Source: Membranipora membranacea (taxonomy: Eukaryota; Bryozoa; Gymnolaemata; Cheilostomatida; Membraniporidae). From it: a stretch of DNA of 64,000 bases. The notes beneath the pieces are model-generated. The model worked only from the letters and a program-made list of their open reading frames with translations, was not told the DNA's origin and searched no databases. Location: NCBI GenBank assembly GCA_914767715.1, contig OU612075.1, positions 21,452,001-21,516,000 on the forward strand, in the 5' to 3' direction. Positions 27,901 to 38,999 of the stretch are shown in pieces; position 1 is the stretch's first letter; each line of letters starts with the position of its first letter. A program made the translations under genes and the position numbers.

Positions 27901-30900
27901 AGCAGTGTACCTTATGAGCCACCAGATCTTCAGAGCTCCAGCCTTGTGGTATAACTCCTGCAGCAGGTCTGTGACTGTACACTGGTTATCCTCTGGTAAG
28001 CTTACCTCATACTTAGGGCCTCTAGAAAACACAGAGTACATACTCAATATCCACAAAATAAAATGGTTGTGAAGGAAACAGGAGGTTCTTTCAATTAGAT
28101 TGAGCAATGCGTTAGATCGCTCAAAATTATCGCACAATTGGTCATTCAATTAAACAATTCGTTCATAAATTGCTCACACAGAATGTATATAGTTCCATCA
28201 ATAAGTGAGCTAAACACTTACTGAGTGAGCGATCAAATTGCTATTTAGGCTGATTTTCATTGAAAGATCCCCTCCCCCAAGGTTGTTCATATCATTCTAG
28301 TGTTCTCAGTTGAGATGAGAAGGTGCTAGAAATGTACTATTTCCATGATAGTATATACAAAATAGTACCTTTTAAGTACCTTATCATGAGTGGAAATCTG
28401 TAGAAACTGGGCCACAATGATCCTTCTAGAATTTTCCTAAATTAGACTGAGAACTCTAGAATGATACTAAAAGCTTGATTCTTCCACAATAACATTAACC
28501 TTTGTGGGGCTTCTACTTCACACCATACTCGGCAATATAGATGATGAGTAAAATACGATTAAACAGATATTCATGTTCAAAGGTGATAACATAGAGCTAT
28601 TATAGAGTTATTGTATATTATATATAAATAATGACTCTATGGGTGAAAATGAGTCTGTATATCTGAAACACACACGTGAGAAGTAATAGTTTTCCAGATT
28701 TCTACATTGTCGTAACAAAAAGTTTATCTGGTAATATCAACAAATGCCCCAGTCTAATTTTTTTTTCAATTTATATATCTATATTGTATCATATTTTTTA
28801 AGAATTATTTTCACTCCAGGGCATCAACCTTTCTGATATATGAAGGAAAAATAAAGCCGCTCATATCCTATATCAGAATAACCGAAAATACTGTTGGAAA
28901 GCTGAGGAGCTACTGAATGTAAAGTTTGATGATGTCTTATTATGTTGACGGGGGCTATATTTCATATTCATATTTTAGGGTTTCTTTATAGTATTTATTT
29001 CTGTGCATACAGTCGTTGATCAAAGCACTATCGCATGTGAGAGCTTCCACAAATATTTTTGTGCTTTTTGTGCTGTATACATTCAGTAGCTTAGAGGCAT
29101 TCCAACCGTGATGAGATCAGTCATTCTCATCACATTAATTAAATTATAAAATGTATGCCTTGATCATTGTACCTTGCAGTTAATAAACTCAATCAATTCC
29201 TCCACATGTGTAACTATCAAAATTGTTGCTGACCGGAAATGTAAAACGACATAAGAGAAAAACAGTTTCTTAAATCAAAGCAGACGCTGGCGCTGGAAAC
29301 TAGATTACTCAACTCAATTACTTAAATCAATCAATTGCTCCACAATACCATTTTATGTTGTATTTCTGTGCTTTTTCATCAGTCGAAGGAAGTTAATCTG
29401 AAGCATTTTGAGAACTAATGAATACATACTGTGTGATGTAGAGATAATGTATGATATCCGCCTGGGCTGCTACATCATCTGTATTTAGTAACAGCTCCAC
29501 CAGAGCAGTCGGGTCATGCTGTGACAGTTCAGCATTACTACCAGGTAGGGATGTAGGAAACGTGCTACCACTACTCACCTTCAAGTGACCTTCACGCAAA
29601 CCTGCAAAATTTGACATTCAGCTCATAAATATCAATCAAGAAATAAATCATCAGTCATATGGTTTAAAGGGCAACCAAGGTTTCAAACAACTCTCATTGA
29701 TGGCCATTGATTAATAGCAGATTGCACCTTCTGCATGGGGAAAAAGACATAACATAATTCGGATGATTATTCAGCCAGAATTCTTGTGAAACATTTCTTC
29801 CATCAGGTACTCAAACTCAGCTAAAAGAGAATACCACATAGCATAACCACATAACCTTGGTTGCCCTTTAAGTGATCAAATTTTTCCTGAAATGCTGACA
29901 ATGGTATTCCATTATCTATCAAACTCCATAGCAGTGGATTGCCACTACAAGCAACCCGGCAAAGTTCAAGCGCTTAAACTACATGGCATTATATCTTTCA
30001 TTGTTATGAAAATACATATAGAGTTTAACTTTCACACGAGAAAATGGCTACTCCTTACTAATCTTGGTGAAAGTAAAAAATATGAAGGTTGAGTGAGAGA
30101 CAGTTTGACGTGCACCACAAAGTACAACCAGATGCAAAGCTCTACAACAAGAAAATCAGGGTGAAGGCAAGACAACTACTCAACACACAGCAGGGTGACG
30201 CTCACGGCACGTTAGAATAGTTTGAATATTACAAAATTGAACATTTAAATATTTAAAGAAAATACACAGACCAGAATATGCCCCAGTACAATGCAGATGA
30301 GTGGTATGATTTTAAATATATTGTACAGGTTCATTCTTGTATGTGTGTAGTCTTAAATGCTTAGATTGACTGACTTCATGCTTCACTTCTATCATGCAGG
30401 ATGTAGTTCTTCTGATGTTTATAAAGGTTAGAGAATGCGTGTTGGCTTGGCGTGTCTGAAAATTCCTGTCCCATTTCATCGGAGATTTTGAATGCTAGAA
30501 AATTGTAGCACATATTGATGTTAAAACATTGTAGCAAAGTTACTGGCTCACATACAGAGACAGCCATGCTATGGAAGGAGCTAACAGATTAGAAGTGTTG
30601 ATAGCGATGGTAAAATATTGGTTGCGCTCCTATCATTCAGACATCACAGTGTACCAAAAGCCAGAAGTGACTCTTGATAATAAGAGCTCATCCAAAACTG
30701 TATCATCCTTAACTATGATAAAAGCAGTGTCATGACAGGACACATATCTCAGGCGCAGACAATGTGGTAGGAGAATGCATCATTTTCAGCTTCTAATCAG
30801 CCAAGGAAATGCACCGTAAGACTAGGTTTGGTCAAATTAGCAGCACAGATGAACCAATAGCTGTCAGGGAACTTGCTGTAATCACTTCTTCACTGGAGTC

Positions 30901-33900
30901 ACAGAATCACTAATAATGAGGGGCCTTATTGAACATCAAAGACATAAAAGATTATTATCTACAAGCTAAGTAATCTATAAGAGCTAGCACAGTTAGCACA
31001 AAGTACACAAATACATGCATAACATTTGATCTGGTGTGATCCAGTATGATCTAGAGCTATAGTGTAACAACTGTTAGTCATGTTTGTACAGGGGAAGCAA
31101 CATACAAGTCAACTCGTCAGTCACCGTCACTCGTCACCGTTGTATTTTATTGCTTCATTCAGCCCATTATTGACAATCGGTTACAACATAATTACTAAGC
31201 CTTACGGTAATTGTGTTTCTGCGTTAGTAGCTTACATTGTGTTCTTGCCAGTACATGACTTACTAGGGTTGTTAGCCTGAGGGAGATCTGTGACTGGTAT
31301 ACTCATACTTCTCCTCACTAGGCCTCGTACAGCGGGTATAGCCTCCTGTAGATTTACAGAGGTGTGAGACGATAACTCACGCGCCCCTCCAGACGATAGA
31401 CGAGACCTCTGTGTAGGAGTCACTCGAGCTTTACCAATCACCTTATACACCTCATCACAGTCTGACAAAATAAATCAATTAATTAATCAATCACACAATA
31501 AAGCAACCAATCAATCAAGCGATCAATATCAGTTGCGCATGATATTCAGCAGGCAGGGAGAATGCAGAATTTCAGTTCAATAAATAATATCAACTACTTC
31601 GAAGGCGAGCTTAGTTCAATTGCCTTAGCCACTGGTTTGCGCAAAACAACTCATCATATAAATCAACTCAGATAATCAACATCCATAATTCAAATCACTT
31701 GTGATGCTCATAAGTGCGGCTGTGTTTAAAAGAAATTTAATCAAGATTGGTCACCAACCTTTATTGTCACCAAATAGCCAGTCGATGGATGTGACACATG
31801 AGGTACTAGTAAAGCTATCTATATCTCCTAGCTGTACTCTGACACCCCCAAAGTACCCAGACAGCATCTTAGTAAACGATCGGCGTACTTCAGTAGGGAT
31901 CTCACCTGTGAAATCTGTCAAAATAAAACGCTTATTTGTGTGGAGCCCCAGATATAGATGTGTATATATGGAACCTAGGACCTGACTAGGATCAATGGTG
32001 CGCCAGTACCAAACCAGAAATGACTGCTGGCGCTGGTAATTAAACCTGGACCTCAAAGATCGCAAGTCTGTACCCTTAACTGTTAGACCACTCCTGACTA
32101 ATGTATCTCATCTACTATCTGTTATGAATTATATCACATTCAACCTTGGCTCAGAAAAATCTGTACTTTATGTTCGCATGTGATATAAAACTTATCCTCG
32201 GCATAGTATAACTGTTACCTGACATCCAGTGGAAGATCGGTAGTATCATAGTGGGCCGGCCCAGGCTCTGCCAGTTAGACTTCAGATACTGTAGGTCTGT
32301 ACGGAACTGGTCAAACACAAAATCCTCATCCATAGCTAGATAGAATGAGGTATAGTCGTACAGCTACAAAATGGTGATATAAAGGAAGGTAAGGAATAGA
32401 AAAGGCCACGCATATTAATGTACCCTTATATCTCAATGTAGTGTCACCACTCAAGTTTACACAGAAAAAATAGGTGCATCTTCAATCATTAAGTTTCAGA
32501 CCATTCTACGCTGGTCTCATCTCTCAACTTGTGTAGTTGACTTTATATCATAAACAGTTCAAAATTTGTAGTGTCACTTCCGCTGACAGGTCCTGGGAAT
32601 CAAACCCTGATATCATGATTTATTCTATCTTAAAAATGACAAAGAATTAGTAAAAATAAATGGGACAGACAAAATCCAGAATTATTCAGAATTTTATATA
32701 TCATGCAGGTACTGTACTGTCACAGTTATGCTCAGTTTACATAGATATTTTGGTTCAGTACGTGCAGTAGACAGATAAGAAACCTCCGATGTGATATACC
32801 CAAGACTAATAAATGTTAGCTAGCACTGGATTTTTGCTAGGTGAGGTGAGAGTATGTAGGGTAAAAGGAAGCTAGCTTTAAATTTAGCTTTTTCAACCGG
32901 GTGGAAAATGCGGAACTTTTCCTCTGGCGAAGACTTGACGCCTCTAGGGTATTATATTTTTAATTAGCACTCAATGGTTGATTAAAATGATGAACTACTG
33001 AGTGTATGATTACCTCAGGTGTGAAGCAGTAGAGTATCTCACCGTATCTATATAGTGTACTGGTGGCAAGTAAGCCAACTCCAGCATTCCTACCAGTCAG
33101 ACCCATACTAGAACATTCTCCTAATAACATAATAACACCATGCTACATCTAATGTAGAAACATCATGTTCTTGATCAATCTAAACATCCCACAGAGTTCA
33201 CCATCTCACCTCTGAAACACGACCCATGTAGGCGCCAGGGATGTCAAGCACTTAACGAGCTAGATTACCAGAACTCAATCATATAGGAGTCCAACTAGTT
33301 GTGACCTGTGAAGCATATAATGTTGCAGAATTCAAACTGGACGTTCTGGCAATGATGAGAAATCGATACAAAAGTGAACTATAGTATTGGAGTGGGTACA
33401 GACCTAGATGGCTGAATATCTCTGAAAGGACTTTAGCGGGGTGAAGTACATATCTACCATCTTCCTGTAGGCTTTTCACTGTGTGACACTTCACATTAGC
33501 TTGAGATAAACATTCTCTGATAATTTCATCCTCAGCTAAAACCACCACTGAAATCAAACCACCACATTAGCTGATGAGAGAAAAGTCATTATTAACACAC
33601 ACAATGTGTGTAACACTAGGAGGTAATAGGATCTGCTAATGACAATTCAGGTTCTGGCTAGAAAATCACAGCAAATCAAGATATCCAGATATGACAGGCA
33701 AATTTAGGAGAGGGATAAAATTACTACATGCAGACAAATTAAACTCTTTGTATGGGGCAGACACATATCACACTGATAGGTTTGTAACGCTATAAGCAGT
33801 TAATTTAACAACTTTAATCTAATTTCTAAAGACAAATGTTCACACATCAAAAATAAAGACTTACATTGTACGACTAGATCTGGTTTGGGTAGCACAGCTT

Positions 33901-36900
33901 GCCTTCTGTTCAGAGGGTCTAGCTCTCCTGGTGAGAGGAATCCGTCAGAGAGAAGACGACCTACTATGTACAGTGATTGTCCCCACTTGTGAGGTACCTG
34001 TCCGACAGGCACTCGATCCTGACTACCTGGGCTACTCCACTCATCTCGAACCTACACATGAAAGAAATTTTAACTCTCTAGTAACAGTATATAGTATGTC
34101 AGGCGAGTCTTACCTATTTGCAGAATTTGACTGCAGGACAAAACCCTTTCTATGGTCAAGAACAGAATGGAAAATCTATTGTCAAAAGCAAAGCTACCCT
34201 ACTGACCTTATGTTTTCAAGTGGTTTAATAATTCGCGGTTAGCGATGACAGAAACCGCGAATACCTAAAACTAGCTTAATGCAAACTTTTATAGAGGAGT
34301 AATCCTCTCAAATTCGCGGGCCTGAAATCCGTGAATAATTAAGACTAGTGAAAAAGATTGGAGTTGTGCCCTCCGCAAAATAGGAGCCTGCGAATTATTA
34401 AGGTCAGTAGGGTATTAATTATTGTAATCTCTCATCAAGTCATAATTTCTAACATAAGGAGATGAATGACTTTGAGTTTGGTGTAGAAATTTTCTATTTT
34501 CTATAAATATTTTAAGTTAAATCAGCTAGTTGTATTACATTGTACGGAAAAAGATGTTTATACAAATGCATATGCTAGCTGCTAGCGGCAAGTACCCGCC
34601 TTTTGTGCACTATTCTTTTTGTCAGATATATATGGGATAGAAAAGACAAGTAATCTCCCTCTAGAGTCAGGTGGAGGCAAACCAGTATATATTACCTTAT
34701 CTGGAGGTACAGCATACATCTCAGGTACAACTCTCGTTCCAGCAGGCGAGGTTATCAGTAACTTGTTCAACTTCTCAAGGTAATCCGAAGCCTAAAACAG
34801 TCACAGTACAGTTATTGGATCATATTTCTACTTTTTGCATAATTCAGCCACTTCTCCATATTCTACAGAAATCATTCTCCAATATCGAGTTGTTTTGTCC
34901 ACATGCAAGAGGTTTCATTATGCTATAAACCATATTAACATGATAAAAATTTCAGTATCTCTCCTCACCTTATCTTTGTTGCCCTCGAATGTTTCATTAA
35001 TGGACAGATAAGCTAAGAAGACAGGCCATTCACACTCGATATTCTCAAACTTCTGCAGCTCCCAGGGTTCATAGTGAAGTCTGTGTGGATCCTCCACAGC
35101 TGTCTTATATCCATCTCTCATAAATCGACAACAGCCGTACCGTCCCTGTGAGAAATATCGGGTAACAGCTGAGATATGCGAATTGATAATAACACGAAAT
35201 GAAAAGCAAATTTGGTGAACATCATGTTATAGTGTTGATGCACAAATTCATGAGGATCACTGAATAAGATTATAATGGAAAGTCAAAGAACGATAAAAAA
35301 ATAAACACAAGGATTCAGATGAATTATCATATGTGATACTCACCAAACATTTATTTAGAATAGCTCTCTTAGTGATATCTACTAATGACTGGTCATCAAC
35401 AGCAAACGCAGGGAAGCCGATGATAGAAAGCAGAGAACTGTCCACCTCCTACAGGGATATGAAGATATAATATTATACTGTCACATATATAAATCATATT
35501 TGATCCAGTTTGCAGGATGAAAAATGTGACATTCAATAATTTGGATGTTGATTTGCAATAAGAGTTCTTAAAAGAGAAACCAGCAGTCACGTTCATTGTG
35601 ATAGCACACAACGGGTGTAATTTGTCTATGCAGCTCATACACACAAGCTAGGAATATATGAACCCTCCCTGTATGAACTGCATAAAACTCAATTTATCAA
35701 AATTAGACCGAGTTGTCCCCTCCTTGATATTAAGGAGGCAACTCCAAATTGTGCCACACAAACCTTAGAGTGAGATTCTCTCGGCAGCAGAGATTGTAGG
35801 ATGGCTCCACATTGAGCTATCTTATCAGCCTGTACTTGTATTGTAGACAGACTGCTGCCATTAGATCCAAATAAATCCAGTCCTGACATTGCCTCCATAG
35901 CTGCCTGTATAAGGAAAACCGTTATAGAGATAATGAATTGTTGCTGACAAATAAATGTGCTGTATATATCTAAATGAGGAAATAAAACTTTCAGGTGGCA
36001 AATTACAAAATGATATGAATTTGGGGAGCTTTGGCAATAGGTTTGAACAATAACTTTGACATTGATCTTATTAAAACATTGCATTTGTATTTTTAGTTTT
36101 TACAGTTTTTTTGTAGTAGTTCAAAAAAGCACCAGCCTGGCAATCATCTAAATTTAAACAATTTGTAATAGCCCCAGTGAGAGCTTTAACGATCGGCCAC
36201 ATTAAGTAAACATACCTTAGCCATGCCAATAGAGCTTGAGTTGAGCTCAGGAAGTCCATGGTTGGTTTTGTCACCTCTCTCCCATATTCCATAATCCTAC
36301 AATGATAAGTAAAATTTACTCATGGTGTTTAAAACAAACAAGTGACAAACTAAAAGTAGGGTTAAAATCAACAGATCCTTACTGGTACTGATCACACGGA
36401 TGTGATTACATCTACTATAGTGTGAAATAAGATTGTCACTTTAAATGAGTCAGATATTTATAAAGTGTCACTTTGTACCAAGGAGTTACAGGGGAATATT
36501 CCTCCTTGCTTTGTACTTACTGCGATTCTATAGGCTGACTCAATATAAAATATGAGATTCTGTATAAACGCCACTTCATCCAGTGTGTATATTATTTGCA
36601 ACCCTAAAATATAAATAGTATGTAGGAGACTACGACGTAAAGTCACTGTTGAGCAGCATCAGGTATTATTATGGATTGATTTATTACTATCACTGACAAA
36701 AAAGCCGTGAAATTCAGTGTATACACTGGCAAAAGACAAAACATAGAAAAATCAGGTCTCTGCGGTATAAGTTAAAAAAGAATATTGTTTAATGTGTGAA
36801 TCAGATCAGCAAAAAGCAGTCTCGGCCCCAGGCACCTCTGTACTTAATGGTGCGGTAACGTCCTGATGGGCATTTATTTAGGAACTCATTTATAAAGTGG

Positions 36901-38679
36901 TCTTCATTGTGTATATATCTGAGTGCGAGTGTCTTAGTTTGGGTGGTCATCAGAGCATCAATGTCAGGGTTCTCGATGCCTAGCTTGATAGCGTCTATGA
37001 GTATGTACAATGGCATTCTATTATCATTGAAAGTGGGTAACAGTTAAATATTCCATTTGAATCTATATAATTTGACAAGAAACTGTACTTTGCAGAAACA
37101 GGGAAACAACGCTGCTGGCTTTCAGAACACTAATACATTGACAATGCGCAACAAATGATTACCGCTGGCAGTCATCTGAGCGAGCATCAAAAGATAGTTA
37201 CTGGTGGCGTCTATCTGCAGGTGACCCCAGGAGTCGTCTGACACCACTGTACTGTGATTGGCACTAGAGTACTTAGCATGGAGAGCATCACGTGGTGACT
37301 GTGTGTGTTTGAAGGCTTCAACCTTCTTAACCTGTCTCATCATACATACCATAAGGCCTCTCATCAACTTGACCACCGACTATAATATACAAAACCAAGG
37401 ACAGACTTAATTTATCTCCATTACTACTGCGGTAAGGTCTGTCGTATAAATGACAATGGCAAGCGGAAATTGCAATTTAAATACACATAACATTTCTGAT
37501 TAAAACTTCTCGTCATTAATAAGTGAGAGAACAAGAACAATCATATCACCGACCACCAAGACGGCTTTGAGTCAAAAACTGAAAGAGAATCAACACGAAC
37601 GTGTTGATGTATTATGTCATATATGAAAAATTACAAAACAAAATAAAGTACAGTTATGCTGTAGTATGTTGAATAGGCCCTGGGTGCCGTTGTCTGGGAG
37701 ACATGTCCCAAGACACCTATGAGAGTTGTATAACAAAAGGCCTTTTGTTTGGTGAACAAAGAAGTACAATGGCAGGCAAAATTTGCTTGTCTGAATACAT
37801 GTTGGGTGTGTGTGATCGATGGTTGGGGAGCGTGTATGCTTGCCTTAGTTCTCCACTTTTGCTACACTCATTTGTGGGTATACACAATCCACCCGCTGCT
37901 ACAATATTTAGGAACCACCGGTAAAGGGTATTTTACAACGGTACTTTATTTTGTCCTGTACACTCTTTCATCCTACCTGCTCGAGTTCATATGCTTTCGC
38001 TCGATCTTCATCCACATCAGCAGTTTTCCTGTATGCCAGGGCCAGAGCCCACACAGAGCATATAGAATAGACATTATCTCTCACCCAAGCATCACTGTTC
38101 TCGTCTGAATAGGCTATCAGACCAGTGATTGGATTCTGTAAAATAGATAAACCATAGGTTACACACTAGAAACAAAACCGCTGAAGTGACGTGGTCAGGC
38201 TTGAAAACTCAATTGCTGAGAACTGCGTTGCAACTGCTTCTCAAAGTGAAGCTTGCATATCACCACATGATAAGGTCTTTGTATTTTTGCATGATGTCTT
38301 TTCTGCAGCATAGCCTCAATAGTTATATTTATTTGTACGCAGTAAAATCTATCTAATCTATTGCACACTCTTTGTCCAGTGGGCTCTCCTTGTTGTGTTA
38401 GTAAAGCCAGAAGTTCATGTCCTTTATGGCCATATATGAGGGCAGAGTATATTGTATGTAGGAACAAGTGACTCTTCATGTGCATGTGAGACCATCACAT
38501 ATGCACTAAAGGAAAGGGATGTGCTGACTCACTCTGACTCAAGTAAAATTCAGCATCACAATAGTTTTGATACAATTTGCATAATATGGCATTAGTCTCA
38601 CTTGTTTTTTGAGGATTGTCTGAGTAACAATCCTGTTGTATAGGTCAAGCCTCACACCTGAATTGCTTCTGCTCCTCAT
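9990..38679 (-). CDS. PHKA: Phosphorylase b kinase regulatory subunit alpha (complete, 25 exons)
   Basis: Regulatory subunit of the calcium/cAMP-controlled kinase that activates glycogen phosphorylase. Exons 5' to 3': 38602-38679, 37977-38135, 37163-37379, 36521-36603, 36216-36296, 35764-35904, 35344-35448, 34969-35145, 34696-34791, 33865-34051, 33404-33547, 33014-33120, 32219-32363, 31759-31914, 31264-31461, 29430-29601, 27865-28021, 23701-23901, 21934-22063, 19914-20012, 19404-19486, 16164-16340, 12975-13028, 11335-11545, 9990-10126. Every junction keeps frame, giving about 1164 aa (vertebrate alpha is about 1235). The start [12 protein letters not shown] matches the family. The N-terminal glucoamylase-like domain shows [44 protein letters not shown] and HKWGQSLYI. 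The C-terminal region has [20 protein letters not shown] and VPEPEYRQL. It ends FYDTAPSG ... NCLIQ, a CaaX farnesylation box equivalent to CAMQ. The regulatory middle (exons 15-16, 21) is divergent. Introns hold many repeats; exon 18 is partly duplicated. Alpha rather than beta is favoured by the start and the CaaX end. Confidence 0.93.
10547..10768. mobile_element. MITE-like element with about 25-bp inverted ends
   Basis: Inverted termini TCACACTGGAGTCATCC (10547 onward) and GGATGACTCCAGTGTGA (about 10751-10767), extended by imperfect GTGTCAC matches inside, bracket about 220 bp without coding capacity. It lies in the last intron of the kinase gene. It looks like a non-autonomous DNA transposon; the family is unknown. 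Confidence 0.55.
11141..11217. repeat. Perfect 23-bp-arm hairpin
   Basis: Arms 11141-11163 and 11195-11217 are perfect reverse complements (AGCCTTGTCACGCGGCCACG...), with a 31-nt A/C-rich loop containing CCCAAAACAAAAC. A related end (CCACGTGACAAGGCT next to a GTTTTGGGGAACAAAAC stem) occurs near 56250-56300, so this is probably a dispersed foldback element. Confidence 0.6.
11546..12974. other. Kinase intron 23, with CA microsatellite
   Basis: Intron between the 54-bp exon (12975-13028) and exon 11335-11545. No gene is seen. A (CA)n-rich stretch at about 12896-12970 runs up to the donor side of the upstream exon. A short direct repeat (GACAGATAGTGGAATCTGCC twice) lies at about 12100-12140. Confidence 0.5.
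13571..13940. repeat. 28-bp minisatellite, about 13 copies
   Basis: Head-to-tail copies of a 28-bp unit (AAGGCAGTACAACCTACTAG plus GGGATGTC) with few differences. The first eight or so copies have CCTACTAG and the last five have CCTGCTAG, so the array spread in two blocks. It lies in the intron between exons 12975-13028 and 16164-16340 of the kinase gene. There are no spacers between units. Confidence 0.9.
15248..15751. mobile_element. Foldback DNA element, copy 1
   Basis: A roughly 504-bp element with arms of about 200 bp that are inverted copies of each other: CAGTTTTCTGAGCTCTGATT at the left and its near reverse complement at the right, with CAGTTTGGTACTTTTAACCC repeated inside both arms. 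The central region continues the partial palindrome. It is the same family as 20824-21333, inserted in the opposite orientation. There is no open reading frame of note. The ends (GACAGTTTTC flanked by TA in the second copy) suggest a Tc1/mariner-type non-autonomous element. Confidence 0.75.
16010..16125. repeat. 12-bp tandem repeat, about 9-10 copies
   Basis: Unit AGCTACATACAG repeated head to tail. Read on the coding (minus) strand each unit contains CTGTATGTAG, which includes GTATGT, a good 5' splice-site hexamer. The array begins about 40 bp inside the intron after the GTGAGT donor of kinase exon 16164-16340. Confidence 0.85.
16353..19140 (-). mobile_element. Defective LINE (APE-type non-LTR), CR1/L2-like
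   Basis: Minus-strand non-LTR retrotransposon in the kinase intron between exons 16164-16340 and 19404-19486. The open frame 17696-19069 starts inside the apurinic endonuclease domain ([28 protein letters not shown]) and runs into the start of reverse transcriptase (KSYRPVS). Frame 17040-17720 carries the later RT motifs ([23 protein letters not shown], where Gly of the usual PQGS is Glu). Frame 16632-17006 carries the thumb/C-terminal region ([19 protein letters not shown]). Part of the RT core between KSYRPVS and [10 protein letters not shown] is missing, and frames are broken, so it is dead. The 5' end is truncated near 19140. The 3' end has a short ATT-type microsatellite (near 16353-16367). 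Confidence 0.85.
19272..19363. repeat. 38-bp-arm hairpin with extra partial copy
   Basis: Arms 19272-19309 and 19326-19363 are near-perfect inverted copies (CAATTTGAGGAGCAACAATG...), with a 16-nt GTT-rich loop. A third partial copy of the right arm (GTTGTATGTATCGATATGAT) follows to about 19390, stopping a few bases before the donor of kinase exon 19404-19486. Confidence 0.65.
19848..19888. repeat. 10-bp tandem repeat
   Basis: About four copies of CTGTGACAGG/CTGTGACATG. On the transcribed strand it lies about 25 bp inside the intron after kinase exon 19914-20012. Confidence 0.7.
20824..21333. mobile_element. Foldback DNA element, copy 2
   Basis: A roughly 510-bp element with inverted ends TAGACAGTTTTCGGAGCTCT and its near complement. 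Its unique centre is the reverse complement of that in 15248-15751, so the two copies sit in opposite orientation in introns of the same gene. Outermost TA on both sides could be a TA target-site duplication. Confidence 0.75.
23246..23375 (+). mobile_element. tRNA-derived SINE, copy 1 (diverged)
   Basis: Contains GGTTAAGGGTAAGGGCTTG (A-box region), a degraded B-box region (CTTTTATTCCTGGCA) and the body TTTCTGATTTGGCACTG, with the same order and spacing as the copies at 31975-32098 and 62000-62178. The tRNA 5' end is eroded. It lies in a kinase intron. Confidence 0.55.
23539..23683 (-). repeat. Duplicated 3' half of kinase exon 18, with a second splice donor
   Basis: About 145 bp repeating 23684 onward. 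It carries the last 30 or so codons of exon 23701-23901 ([20 protein letters not shown]), the terminal CATCAG and the GTAAGTG donor, almost unchanged. The unit is bounded by long G tracts (23527-23538 and about 23669-23683). On the sense strand the copy lies just inside the intron after the real donor. The upstream part of the exon is not duplicated, and about 14 bp are missing at the join. Confidence 0.8.
23949..24170. mobile_element. Foldback MITE, copy 1
   Basis: Near-complete palindrome of about 220 bp. The left arm has CAGTTTTTGGTACCATTCTA then GAGTTCTCAGTC and later GGCCCAGTTTCAAC; the right arm has the inverted series ending TGATACCAAAAACCTGATTC. A second member of the family is at 28290-28495. 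Confidence 0.7.
24453..24515. repeat. 29-bp-arm hairpin
   Basis: Arms GCACTTCTCTTCGCGAGGTA... and ...TACCTTGTGAAGAGGAGTGC are inverted copies with two mismatches around a 5-6-nt loop. It may be a tiny palindromic element or a processed hairpin. Intron of the kinase gene. Confidence 0.6.
25040..27545 (-). mobile_element. LINE with near-intact endonuclease/reverse transcriptase frame
   Basis: Open frame 25158-27278 (706 aa) starts at MGDFNQLKF in the endonuclease domain and, in the same frame, extends upstream to [16 protein letters not shown]. The endonuclease ends with SSDHYIMHL. Reverse transcriptase follows with [48 protein letters not shown] and [12 protein letters not shown], all with key residues intact. 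The C-terminus ends [19 protein letters not shown]. Only the first part of the endonuclease is lost by 5' truncation near 27545, so this is a fairly young copy. The 3' UTR carries ATAAA-type motifs to about 25040. It lies on the same strand as the host gene, between exons 27865-28021 and 23701-23901. The clade (RTE-like or jockey-like) is not certain. Confidence 0.88.
28290..28495. mobile_element. Foldback MITE, copy 2
   Basis: Shares the ends of 23949-24170 (CATTCTAGTGTTCTCAGT at the left; ACTGAGAACTCTAGAATGAT at the right) and the AAACTGGGCC inner motif, but the inner palindrome has diverged. Kinase intron. Confidence 0.65.
28496..29429. other. Kinase intron sequence without recognised feature
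   Basis: AT-rich intron DNA between the MITE at 28290-28495 and exon 29430-29601. I see no gene, tandem array or paired repeat in it. Confidence 0.45.
29602..31263. other. Kinase intron without recognised feature
   Basis: Intron between exons 31264-31461 and 29430-29601. Short frames are not splice-consistent. No repeat was recognised. Confidence 0.45.
31975..32098 (-). mobile_element. tRNA-derived SINE, copy 2
   Basis: On the minus strand it begins GTCAGGAGTGGTCTAACAGT, continues with TTAAGGGTA (A-box area), then GAGGTCCAGGTTTAATTACC (B-box area), and has the body TTTCTGGTTTGGTACTGGCG. The head resembles a leucine-type tRNA. Between kinase exons 32219-32363 and 31759-31914. Confidence 0.65.
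34193..34415. mobile_element. MITE-like element with inverted ends
   Basis: Ends TACCCTACTGACCTTA and TAAGGTCAGTAGGGTA are inverted copies about 220 bp apart. Inside, several ATTCGCGG/CCGCGAAT motifs add further partial pairing. Intron between kinase exons 34696-34791 and 33865-34051. Confidence 0.6.
36790..37016 (-). mobile_element. 5'-truncated LINE tail
   Basis: A 71-aa frame ending [19 protein letters not shown] aligns with the last 70 residues of the LINE at 25040-27545 ([19 protein letters not shown]) at roughly half identity. It is a related but different LINE family, cut to its last part. It lies in the intron between kinase exons 37163-37379 and 36521-36603, on the host's strand. 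Confidence 0.75.
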
Positions 38680-38999
38680 ATTGAAAGATCATCACATGAG
38701 CATGTATACTACAGCCAATAGATAGCTGGAGAGAATATGGTGGTTCTTCTTGAGAAGCATAAACTCTCTCTCTCTGCAAAAAAAATCATTCGGCCTTGAC
38801 AATATTTGACCAATCAAAAGTCTCAATTACTTAGGCTCCTCCTATTTTCTTCTCATTGTCCAATAAGATTTTATTGCAGCAACTAAAGTTGAGATACTTC
38901 TTTCATTTTTCAGAAATTTGTTTTTTCTTGCAAACACAAGGTTTTCTGTCATTTGAAAGAAGATCAAACTAAACTACTTGGGTGTTAGCATAAGTGAAA
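38680..38999. promoter_or_regulatory. Probable bidirectional promoter, kinase / uL22m
   Basis: Only 320 bp separate the kinase start codon (38679, minus) from the uL22m start codon (39000, plus). The stretch holds CTCTCTCTCT, a CCAATAAGA/CCAATC pair near 38810-38870 that could be CCAAT boxes, and a TTCTTTCATTTTTC pyrimidine run. No TATA box at a fitting distance is obvious. Shared promoter function is inferred from spacing. Confidence 0.5.
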